Origin: Crenarchaeota archaeon SCGC AAA471-B05
GTDB taxonomy: Archaea; Thermoproteota; Thermoprotei; Gearchaeales; Gearchaeaceae
Direction of reading: 5' to 3'
NCBI GenBank assembly: GCA_000380705.1
Contig: AQYM01000020.1
Location: 20,735-29,802 of the forward strand
Length of the DNA stretch: 9,068 nt
The notes under the pieces: generated by a model
Told to the model about the DNA's origin: nothing
The model's database searches: none
What the model saw: the letters and a program-made list of their open reading frames with translations, nothing else
Made by a program: the position numbers and the translations under genes
Part shown: positions 1 through 5,501 of the stretch, piece by piece
Layout: each line of letters opens with the position of its first letter
Position numbering within the stretch: the stretch's first letter is position 1

Positions 1-1432
1 TTATAATGTAAAAGTTATTGGACTAACACTTTCAAGTAAAACAAAAAAAATAGAAGAAACAGAGAAATCTTTAAAAGCTATCCCTGTAAAATCTAAGAAA
101 GCTCGTGCGCCCTATACCAGAACAAAAGTTTTACTCATAGAACTAAAAGAAGCCATAATTTTCGATAATTTTGTTAAGCGCTGGATTAAAGTATATTCAA
201 ATCGTTTAAAAAATATAATAGGAAACAGAGTAATTTGGAAGATTAAACCAGATAATTTCAAAGAATTATTGGAGAAAAATCAAATACCAAAAGAGAAACA
301 AAAAAGATATATATCGTATTATAACAAGTATCGAACTTTAATTAATGCAAGACAAGAAGTATGGGAATGTCTTGACTCCTGTGCTATTAAAAGATTAAAA
401 TATGTAGGTCTTTTAAATGATAAAGATAAGATAATTCAAAACTGCATTTTTGCTATAAGTTACTGGAAATTAAAATATATATGCAACCTAATAAAAAAGT
501 TAACAAAAGAGAATAAAAAGGTTTTGGTATATGCAAAATTCAGACGTGCAGGAAGAAAATTACAAGCTGAACTAAGGAGTTATGGTATAGAAGCAAGAAC
601 CTTTTTTGGAGGCCAAAGTCCGCATAATTTAAAAGAGGCCATAGAAACCTCAAACGTTATTATAGCAACGAGTGTTATTAAAGAAGGAGTTGATCTTCCT
701 GAATTTGATGTGCTCATTCATATTTCGTCCCATTCAAATAAGTTTACTAGAGACCAAATAAGAGGAAGGATAAGGGGAGGTGAGGAATTTTATGTTGTAT
801 TTAAAGACACGAATGACGAAGAGAAGCTAAGAATGAATGTCGAAGAGCCTGCAGGAATATTAAAAGAGGCATACGATGATGAATTTATTAAAATTCCAAT
901 CCATAGGATTCGATATAATGAGTACGTATTAATTCTTAAAAATAATACGGAAAATGGAAATTCGGGATTTAAAATAGAATTACCAAAATCAGTTTTTGAT
1001 GAACTAAATTCTAAATTTATTGATAAGAAAGTTATTGGTTATGTAGGTGAAGAAATAGTGAAATTGCATTTTGAGTTGAATGGAAATGTTGTTTATAAAT
1101 TTAAAGATTTGCGTAAACTAAAATCATTTATAGGACTTACAAAGGAGCAAAATACGTTCTTAAGAAAATTAGTAGATATAATTCCTCCGCCTTTTGATCT
1201 CTTGGTAATATGTAAAAAGCCTCTACTTATCGATGTTAAATCTTCATTTAAACATGATAAACCTAATGAAAAAATCGAAAAAGAATTTAATATTAAGACA
1301 CAAACAGCAATCAGTCATGGCTTTTTACCTACTCTTACGTATGTTCATTTTTCTAGAAACGAAAAGGGATTAATTGTTAAAATAATAAACTATGGTTATA
1401 CTAACGGAAATACTGGTGTGTTTTCAAATTAA
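1..1432 (+). CDS. SF2 helicase C-terminal half fused to PD-(D/E)XK-like nuclease (5' partial)
   Basis: The frame is open from base 2 to the TAA at 1430-1432, giving 476 residues with the N-terminus off the left edge. A TTG at 269 is in frame but is not the start, since coding sense continues upstream. A VIGLTLS segment near residue 5 looks like motif III of the first RecA domain, so Walker A and the DExx box would lie outside the window. The second RecA domain is clear: motif IV VLVYAKF (~174-180), motif V ATSVIKEGVDLP (~222-233) and motif VI RDQIRGRIRG (~250-259). The last ~140 residues carry GEE (~349-351), FDLL (D399), IDVKSS (D411, K413) and a later Q434. This pattern fits PD-(D/E)XK nucleases or the related DUF3883-type domain often attached to helicases. 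Likely role, inferred: ATP-driven DNA unwinding coupled to cleavage, in repair or in defence against foreign DNA. Helicase call strong, nuclease call moderate. Confidence 0.82.
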   Translation, partial: YNVKVIGLTLSSKTKKIEETEKSLKAIPVKSKKARAPYTRTKVLLIELKEAIIFDNFVKRWIKVYSNRLKNIIGNRVIWKIKPDNFKELLEKNQIPKEKQKRYISYYNKYRTLINARQEVWECLDSCAIKRLKYVGLLNDKDKIIQNCIFAISYWKLKYICNLIKKLTKENKKVLVYAKFRRAGRKLQAELRSYGIEARTFFGGQSPHNLKEAIETSNVIIATSVIKEGVDLPEFDVLIHISSHSNKFTRDQIRGRIRGGEEFYVVFKDTNDEEKLRMNVEEPAGILKEAYDDEFIKIPIHRIRYNEYVLILKNNTENGNSGFKIELPKSVFDELNSKFIDKKVIGYVGEEIVKLHFELNGNVVYKFKDLRKLKSFIGLTKEQNTFLRKLVDIIPPPFDLLVICKKPLLIDVKSSFKHDKPNEKIEKEFNIKTQTAISHGFLPTLTYVHFSRNEKGLIVKIINYGYTNGNTGVFSN

Positions 1433-1787
1433 TTTCTCGTATAACATTAAACTTAATATCTCAAGAATTATCAATATTTAAAATGATTTAACAATATATA
1501 ACAATATTTTCATGGTTTGTAACCAGAAAATACTTAGTAAAATCAGGATTAACAATAAATGATATTATTGATATATATATATTAGTCCATGAATTTTATT
1601 ATTTCATCAATTTTATTTTTAAATATCAAAACCATTGAAGTTAATATCATATTTTTAAGCTCTTCAGATTGATAAACAAGCTTCTTTTCTTTCCTTTTAA
1701 TAATGTACGAAAGTTGCAGCTACTAAGATTAAGACCACCTATACCTTTGTACTCCTACAGTAAGACAATTTTAGAAGAAATTTTTTC
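1433..1787. other. AT-rich gene-poor stretch with a weak minus-strand coding trace
   Basis: No convincing gene is visible. On the minus strand a 45-codon open frame (1719 down to the TAA at 1582-1584) encodes a lysine-rich helical segment ending in KNKIDEIIKFMD. It has no start or partner and could be the tail of a dead gene. A 6-bp inverted repeat (CAATAA/TTATTG) lies near 1553-1570. The rest is A/T-rich without recognisable motifs. The stretch sits between the helicase stop and dispersed repeat copy A, so it may be the worn edge of an accessory island. Confidence 0.35.
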
Positions 1788-1891
1788 TTAATTATTAATT
1801 AACATATAAAAATTCGCTTTCGAATTATTAGATCCATGTAATTACATGATATTTTCGATTTGAAACATAGTATACTTACAAATCATCTTTA
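1788..1891 (-). repeat. Dispersed 104-bp repeat, copy A
   Basis: This stretch aligns without gaps to 8937-9040, with 8 differences in 104 positions (about 92% identity), in the same orientation. It begins with the A/T motif TTAATTATTAATTAACATAT and contains a perfect 14-bp palindrome CATGTAATTACATG at 1835-1848; one base of that palindrome is changed in copy B. Read on the minus strand it carries a TATATG box, which in copy B drives vapB2; no toxin-antitoxin pair follows here. In both copies the outer end encodes KDD plus one residue and a stop on the minus strand. It may be a gene-end/promoter segment copied by recombination or a small non-autonomous element; no transposase or target-site duplication is evident. 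Confidence 0.85.
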
Positions 1892-1921
1892 GATTTTTTA
1901 ATATTCTGCATCATAGAAGGA

Positions 1922-2311
1922 CTAAAATTTAATGTAAATGTTGATGCATAAAACCACTGCTATGGTTAGCAAAGTGATTGAGAAACCTGTTAGCGCGTAA
2001 CCTGAAATCGTAAATCCACAGAAGCCTGCATATCAATAGAATTCTTTCAATTCCCGTATTGGGATATTCAAAAAGATTGTTTTGAATTACCATTTTATAT
2101 TTCTTTCTTTGCTTTGAATATCAAAAGATTTGATTTCACATAATCCAGTATAAGTTCATGACAGTTTTGGTATGAATTTACCTTTAGCAACAATTTCTTC
2201 AAAACTTTTTGGCAATAAAGCTAAATCTGTAAGTCTTTTTTCTAAATCCTCAGCATTTGAATATTCTACATTATAATGTGGAGGATTTGGAAGTTCAAGT
2301 TGATTTAAGAT
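1922..2311 (-). pseudogene. Decayed membrane-protein gene, possibly haem-copper oxidase subunit I
   Basis: A single minus-strand frame from 2311 to the TAG at 1922-1924 has coding character but three internal stops: TGA at 2156-2158, TAA at 2087-2089 and TGA at 2033-2035. The first ~50 codons start ILNQLELPNPPHYNVEYS and run into an acidic helix ending FIPKL. The final 36 codons form a hydrophobic segment (YAGFCGFTISGYALTGF, then a Leu/Ile/Val run) typical of a transmembrane helix. The LEL-P-PPHYN pattern resembles the LEW-PPPHYNF element near the C-terminus of cytochrome oxidase subunit I, as in SoxM/CtaD/FoxA proteins. That link is an inference from one short motif. The N-terminal part is missing. 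The coding relic itself is well supported; the family assignment is weak. Confidence 0.5.
2044..2069 (-). repeat. Solitary CRISPR-repeat-like element
   Basis: Read on the minus strand, this 26-nt element starts GAATATCCC, has a CCC...GGG inverted core and ends GGAATTGAAAG. It therefore resembles the 24-25 nt Sulfolobales type I-A CRISPR repeats, whose last eight bases (ATTGAAAG) form the crRNA 5' tag. Only one copy is present. No second repeat was found at the ~60-68 bp spacing expected on either side, so this is not an array. It lies inside the oxidase-like relic, so it may be chance similarity in A/T-rich DNA, or an orphan repeat left by a lost or inserted array. Confidence 0.3.
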
Positions 2312-2356
2312 TTAATAATTTAAATCTTGAAGAAATTATAATTATTATATTAGAAA

Positions 2357-2809
2357 ATGGAAATTAAATTTATTTTAATGATAACTTTAATTGTTCTTTT
2401 AGTTCTTTTATTCTCAGTAACATTGATTGTTCTTCTGATGTGGCAAATGCATATGATGATGATGGGAGGTTATTCTTTTCCTATGTTTTGGTTTTTAGTT
2501 TTTATATCAATTCCTTTAGTTATAGTGTTGATAATGTATCTTTTCCTATCATCAAAGAAAAATGAAGGGAAAAAATATGAAAGTATAAAACATTATGTTT
2601 ATCCTTTAACAGATGAGGAGAAAAATATCGTAGAGTTTTTGAAACAAAACAATTATAGATCTACTCAAAAGGAAATTCAACAACATTTTAAACTCTCAAA
2701 AGTTAAAGCACACAGAATTTTGGCTAGATTAGAATCAAGAGGTATAATAATAAGGACTAAAAGAGGTAGAGAAATGCTTGTTGTATTAAAAAAAGAAGAA
2801 GTTTCATGA
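2357..2809 (+). CDS. Membrane-anchored winged-helix regulator with Met/His-rich loop
   Basis: A 150-residue protein with two predicted transmembrane helices (about 5-28 and 43-64) joined by a short loop, WQMHMMMMGGY (29-39), very rich in methionine plus one histidine. After a basic stop-transfer segment (SSKKNEGKK), residues ~83-148 form a winged helix-turn-helix: TDEEKNIVEFLKQ, then STQKEIQQHFKLSKVKAHRI as HTH, and a wing around GIIIRTKRGREML. This layout matches archaeal membrane-associated predicted transcriptional regulators (COG2512-like). With both termini inside the cell, the Met/His loop would face outward and could bind Cu(I) or Ag(I); that sensing role is inferred. The ATG at 2357 has no Shine-Dalgarno; a TTTAAAT box around 2320-2326 lies 30-35 bp upstream. 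A Met/His-rich protein follows 72 bp downstream, probably in the same operon. Confidence 0.75.
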   Translation: MEIKFILMITLIVLLVLLFSVTLIVLLMWQMHMMMMGGYSFPMFWFLVFISIPLVIVLIMYLFLSSKKNEGKKYESIKHYVYPLTDEEKNIVEFLKQNNYRSTQKEIQQHFKLSKVKAHRILARLESRGIIIRTKRGREMLVVLKKEEVS

Positions 2810-2843
2810 AACTTTTTGAAACTGTTTTCCAAGAAAGTTTCAA
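2799..2843. promoter_or_regulatory. Cluster of four TGAAACT half-sites (operator-like)
   Basis: A perfect 16-bp palindrome AAGTTTCATGAAACTT (2799-2814) spans the stop codon of the regulator gene. A second inverted pair follows: TTGAAACT (2816-2823) and AGTTTCAA (2836-2843), 12 bp apart. In total four copies of the same half-site occur within 45 bp, directly upstream of the Met/His-rich gene. This is what a dimeric winged-helix protein would bind, and the regulator just upstream is the obvious candidate (autoregulation or control of the second gene). The second pair could alternatively fold as a weak RNA hairpin that attenuates read-through. Confidence 0.55.
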
Positions 2844-2881
2844 TAAAGAATAAAATTAAAGAAAATGAATAAGTCTATTGA

Positions 2882-3091
2882 ATGGACAAAAATCTATTAC
2901 TTGGCGTATTTATAGGTGTATTAGCAACACTATTACTTACAGCATATTTAGGAATAACAACATACGCTAATAGCATGATGGGGTGGAAGAACGGAAATGT
3001 AATGCAAAATAATAAAGGTCATATGCAAAATATGCATGATCATATGATGATGGAGATGCATGAGGAATGCGAAAATATAATGAGCACATGA
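2882..3091 (+). CDS. Small membrane-anchored Met/His-rich protein, putative copper binder
   Basis: A 69-residue protein: one N-terminal hydrophobic helix (about 5-25), which may be a signal anchor, then a tail that would lie outside the membrane. The tail carries 10 methionines, 4 histidines and 1 cysteine; the densest part (47-63) reads HMQNMHDHMMMEMHEEC. Such Met/His clusters bind Cu(I)/Ag(I) in many exported copper-handling proteins; the metal here is inferred. The ATG at 2882 is fixed by a TGA directly before it in frame. The gene lies 72 bp after the membrane winged-helix regulator, with the TGAAACT operator-like cluster between them, suggesting that the regulator controls it. No family name recognised. 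Confidence 0.7.
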   Translation: MDKNLLLGVFIGVLATLLLTAYLGITTYANSMMGWKNGNVMQNNKGHMQNMHDHMMMEMHEECENIMST

Positions 3092-3099
3092 GTTAAAGA

Positions 3100-3108
3100 T
3101 TAAATAAA
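3100..3108 (+). promoter_or_regulatory. TATA-like box for the LLM oxidoreductase gene
   Basis: TTAAATAAA, preceded by a purine-rich AGTTAAAGA that could act as BRE, is centred about 25 bp before the ATG at 3129. This is the spacing expected for a leaderless archaeal transcript. It supports 3129 as the true start of the frameshifted gene rather than the in-frame TTG at 3184. Confidence 0.4.
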
Positions 3109-3128
3109 ATATTAATAAAATATTTTTT

Positions 3129-4011
3129 ATGAGTAATAAAGTATTTTTTTGCGGTTCAACTTTGGGGCTATGAGACAAAAATTTTGGATTTGTTCGAAGA
3201 ACTTGAAAAATTAGGATATGATGCAGCATATTATGGCGATGGTCCTTTTTCTTGGCTTTTAGATTGTTTTTCAGTATTATCCTATGCAGCTTCTAAGACT
3301 GAGAAAATCAGACTTGGACCTGCTGTTACATATCTTGAAGGAAGTTATAGGCATCCTATTGCAGTAATTAAGACGTTATCCACAATTGCAAGATTAAGTA
3401 ATAATAGAGTCGATGCGAGATTTGGTTTCATAAAAGAAAAAGCAAGAGAATATTGGTCTAGATTTGGGATTAGTATTCCAAGAGCAAAAGAAAGAATAGA
3501 CAGGTTAGAAGAAGGATTGATTATAATGAAAGAATTAATGAAGAATGGTTTCTCAAATTTTAAAGGAAAATACTACAAAATAGATATAAGCGATTTCAAA
3601 CCGCTAGCAAAAATGCCTATTTGTATTTCAGCAATGAGTAAGAGAACAATAGAAATAGCATTGAAGCACGCTGACATATGGGAAGTGTCTTATTTGCCTC
3701 CTGAAATGTTAAATTCTATCATAGAAAAATATCGCAAAAAAATAGAAATTTCTCTTGAATTAGATGTTGTGATTGGAAAGAATGAGAAAGATTTCAAAAA
3801 GAAATTTAATGAGTACTTGAAAATCCGAAGAACAAAAGAAGAAGAACCTTTTATCAAATCTGCAATAAAAGGAAAACCTGAAGATTGTATTAAAAAGATT
3901 GAAGAATATCTTAATTTAGGTGTTAAAAGATTTACTTTAGCTTTCAACGAGCTTCCAAATTTAGAAGGGATTAAAATTTTTGCTGAAGAAGTAATGAGTT
4001 CATTTAAATAA
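3129..4011 (+). pseudogene. LLM-family (F420/FMN-dependent) oxidoreductase, frameshifted near the start
   Basis: The long frame (to TAA at 4011) encodes a TIM-barrel luciferase-like oxidoreductase lacking strand 1. It opens with ELEKLGYDAAYYGDGPFSW, then IRLGPAVTYLEGSYRHPI, TIARLSNNRV, FKGKYYKI, PICISAMSKRTIEIALKHAD, and a C-terminal GVKRFTLAF strand. These are the usual landmarks of the Mer / F420-dependent LLM family. The missing N-terminus is upstream in another frame: ATG at 3129 reads MSNKVFF, then the T7 run at 3144-3150 throws it out of frame. Dropping one T joins it to AVQLWGYETKI and the rest, giving a 293-residue protein, close to the family length. The substrate is unknown; such enzymes usually move hydride to or from F420 or FMN. 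The shift may be mutation, sequencing error or slippage on the T run. The region after SNNRV is less conserved than in typical members. Confidence 0.75.
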
Positions 4012-4106
4012 TTTTATATTTTTAATTTCAAAATATTATTATGTAATTAACCTTACTGTTAAACGGAATTTTTGATCTTAAAAAAGGAATAAAATTTAAT
4101 AAAACA

Positions 4107-4142
4107 TAAATAAAAGTTATTTTATTAGAAAACTTTTATTTA
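4107..4142. repeat. Perfect 12-bp inverted repeat with 12-nt loop
   Basis: TAAATAAAAGTT (4107-4118) and AACTTTTATTTA (4131-4142) are exact reverse complements. The stem is A/T-rich, so an RNA hairpin would be weak at high temperature; a protein-binding site or a cruciform-prone spot is equally possible. It lies 95 bp after the oxidoreductase stop and just beyond the end of the minus-strand relic. Confidence 0.5.
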
Positions 4143-4145
4143 AAT

Positions 4146-4379
4146 TTAATACCGCAACCATTTATCTCTAATCTCGTGCTTTAAGATTCTCATGGACATA
4201 AATAGATTTTCAGTTATTCATACAAGAAGCATAAATCCAGCTGCAATACATAAGGGATGCTTGTGAAGAATTTAAGTTATCAATACAGCTATTCTCTATA
4301 GCAATACAGTAAAACTTTCTAATTTCCTATTAATTATATGAATGCTAAGCTCGAAGGCTAACTTAGCTAGATAGTAATC
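4146..4379 (-). pseudogene. Decayed minus-strand coding relic of unknown family
   Basis: One minus-strand frame from 4379 to the TAA at 4146-4148 spans 77 codons with three internal stops: TAG 4296-4298, TAA 4272-4274 and TGA 4218-4220. It still reads like protein: LAKLAFELSIHIINRKLESF, later PLCIAAGFMLLV, then ITENLFMSMRILKHEIRDKW and a final LRY. The amphipathic pattern and charged C-terminus suggest the tail of a larger protein. I do not recognise the family. It fills most of the gap between the oxidoreductase and vapB1. It is a relic if real; an accidental open frame cannot be excluded. Confidence 0.35.
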
Positions 4380-4392
4380 TTAAAAAAGTTAA

Positions 4393-4402
4393 CTATTTTA
4401 AT
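4393..4402 (+). promoter_or_regulatory. TATA-like box for vapB1
   Basis: CTATTTTAAT, with an A-rich AAAAAAGTTAA just upstream, is centred about 26 bp before the vapB1 ATG at 4423. There is no Shine-Dalgarno before that ATG, consistent with a leaderless transcript. Confidence 0.35.
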
Positions 4403-4422
4403 AAGTTCAACTTTTTCATATT

Positions 4423-4680
4423 ATGAACTATCCAAAGAAGTTTACATTACGCGTTAGAAAAAAAGGAATTATAATATTACCTAAAGAGCTTAGAATCGCT
4501 ATTGGTATTGATGAAGGAAGTTTTCTCATCGCTGAAATTAGGGAAGAAGGTTTGCTCTTAAAGCCTTTAAAACCTTTAACTGTTAAGATAAATCCTGAGA
4601 TTGTTGAAAAGATTCTTTCTGAAGAAAAGCAAATTGAAGAGGGGAAGTTCTTTGAAATCGTTAGAGGGTTACGTCGTTGA
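4423..4680 (+). CDS. vapB: AbrB/SpoVT-type antitoxin VapB
   Basis: An 85-residue protein. Residues ~5-45 are a swapped-hairpin AbrB domain: FTLRVRKKGIIILPKELR followed by IGIDEGSFLIAEIREEGLLL. The acidic C-terminal tail (PEIVEKILSEEKQIEEGKFF) would wrap the toxin. As the antitoxin of a VapBC pair it would bind and neutralise a PIN-domain ribonuclease and repress its own operon. The downstream toxin frame starts inside this gene (TTG at 4652) and overlaps it by 29 bp, so translation is coupled. The antitoxin is undamaged while its toxin is frameshifted, the order of loss expected for a toxin-antitoxin pair. Confidence 0.85.
   Translation: MNYPKKFTLRVRKKGIIILPKELRIAIGIDEGSFLIAEIREEGLLLKPLKPLTVKINPEIVEKILSEEKQIEEGKFFEIVRGLRR
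4639..4644 (+). promoter_or_regulatory. Shine-Dalgarno deciding the vapC1 start
   Basis: GAGGGG lies 7 nt before the TTG at 4652, inside the end of vapB1. Within-operon genes in crenarchaea commonly keep a Shine-Dalgarno while first genes are leaderless. The next possible start after this TTG would cut into the PIN-domain first strand (VVDTSVLV), so the TTG is the best choice. Confidence 0.5.
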
Positions 4681-5102
4681 TACTAGTGTTTTAGTAGCTT
4701 ATATAATTGAAGATGAGCCAGGTAGAGATAAAGTTGTTGAACTTTTTGAAAAAGCTATCAAAAATCACGTAAAACTTCAACTTACTTATCAAACATTAAG
4801 CGAATTATTTTACATTTCTTCTAGAATATACAGCATAGCTGGTGAGAATGAAACCTAATAAAAAAGCAATCGAATTCGCTACATGGATATCTGATATAAT
4901 GAAAATCATTGAATTAAATTCTCAAATAGCCTTTAGAGCTGGAGAACTTAGAAAAATTCTTAACATAGCTCTTACAGATTGCTATGTTATAGCTACAGCT
5001 GAGCATTTCAAAATAAAAGCTCTTTTTCTTAAACCTGAAAAAGAAATGTTGAAGAATATTGAATTAATAAGAAAATTGCCAGTTTCCTTTATATTACCCT
5101 GA
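4652..5102 (+). pseudogene. vapC: PIN-domain toxin VapC, one-base frameshift in the middle
   Basis: Two frames together make one PIN-domain ribonuclease. The first (TTG 4652 to TAA at 4858) gives MKSLEGYVVDTSVLVAYI with catalytic Asp in VVDTS and Glu in LSELFY, ending ...SIAGENE then T and stop. The second (~4847 to TGA 5102) continues PNKKAIEFATWISDI and carries the third acidic site in ALTDCYVIATAE and the C-terminal strand KIKALFLKPEKEM. Removing one A from GAAACC near 4850-4853 joins them as GENE-PNKK, giving about 149 residues, a normal VapC length. VapC toxins cleave tRNA or rRNA; as it stands this one would make only an N-terminal fragment. A sequencing error in a short A run is the main alternative. 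Confidence 0.8.
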
Positions 5103-5216
5103 TAAGAAAGATATTTAAACAAAATTTTAAAATATTCTTCCCAATATATTTACCTTTGAAACTATCAAGTTATCAATAAAATTAAAGATGAAATAATAAA
5201 TTTTTTTATTCTATAT

Positions 5217-5480
5217 CTACTCTATTGCTAAAAATAGGTTTGATGCTAAGGTAAAAACTACTATTGCTATTATGAAACCTATCCAGAATAAAATGTTAAA
5301 TGTCAAAGATTTCGCGAAATCTATAACTAAATTGCCATCTTTTCCATCGACAAATAATTTCAAGTATTTAGATATACCATCTAATATTTCGCTTATGATG
5401 ATAAGTAAGATTCCTACTGCGGACAGTATTCCTGTGTAGCCTTTAATCCAAACGATGAATAAAGAAAAGTATAATCCCAT
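5217..5480 (-). CDS. Small two-helix membrane protein, unknown function
   Basis: An 87-residue minus-strand protein. Residues ~14-36 (GYTGILSAVGILLIIIS...) and ~62-85 (FNILFWIGFIIAIVVFTLAS) are predicted membrane helices, joined by a hydrophilic stretch with FVDGKDGNL. No family recognised. It is intact, unlike its neighbours, and converges with vapC1 across a 114-bp A/T-rich gap. Its start at 5480 abuts the truncated 5' edge of the glycosyltransferase relic on the opposite strand (5502). An ATTATAA stretch about 15-21 bp before the ATG could serve as promoter. Real gene likely because both helices are well formed and the length is typical of archaeal small membrane proteins. Confidence 0.5.
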   Translation of the reverse strand: MGLYFSLFIVWIKGYTGILSAVGILLIIISEILDGISKYLKLFVDGKDGNLVIDFAKSLTFNILFWIGFIIAIVVFTLASNLFLAIE

Positions 5481-5501
5481 AATAAGATTTTCTGGTTATA
5501 A

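Noticed and set aside
2044..2130. A CRISPR array around the lone repeat-like element
   Set aside because: No second repeat occurs at the expected spacing on either side; a GCTTTGAATATC stretch near 2111 is too different to count.
3184..3186. TTG as the start of the oxidoreductase
   Set aside because: The family needs an N-terminal first strand; the matching residues lie upstream across a one-base shift, and a TATA box is placed for ATG 3129.
2948..3229. Minus-strand open frame of 93 codons opposite the Met/His-rich gene
   Set aside because: It is the antisense of the Met/His repeats (hence its own runs of His and Met), has no start context, and crosses the start of the oxidoreductase gene.
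3690..3947. Minus-strand open frame of 85 codons inside the oxidoreductase gene
   Set aside because: It lies fully inside a well-conserved LLM barrel on the other strand and has Ser/Phe-rich composition typical of antisense translation.
4193..4261. Plus-strand open frame MDINRFSVIHTRSINP...
   Set aside because: 23 codons only; the opposite strand over the same bases reads more like protein.
4344..4366. GCTAAG/CTTAGC inverted repeat as a small RNA or terminator
   Set aside because: Six-base arms with a wide loop and no T run after it; weak at high growth temperature.
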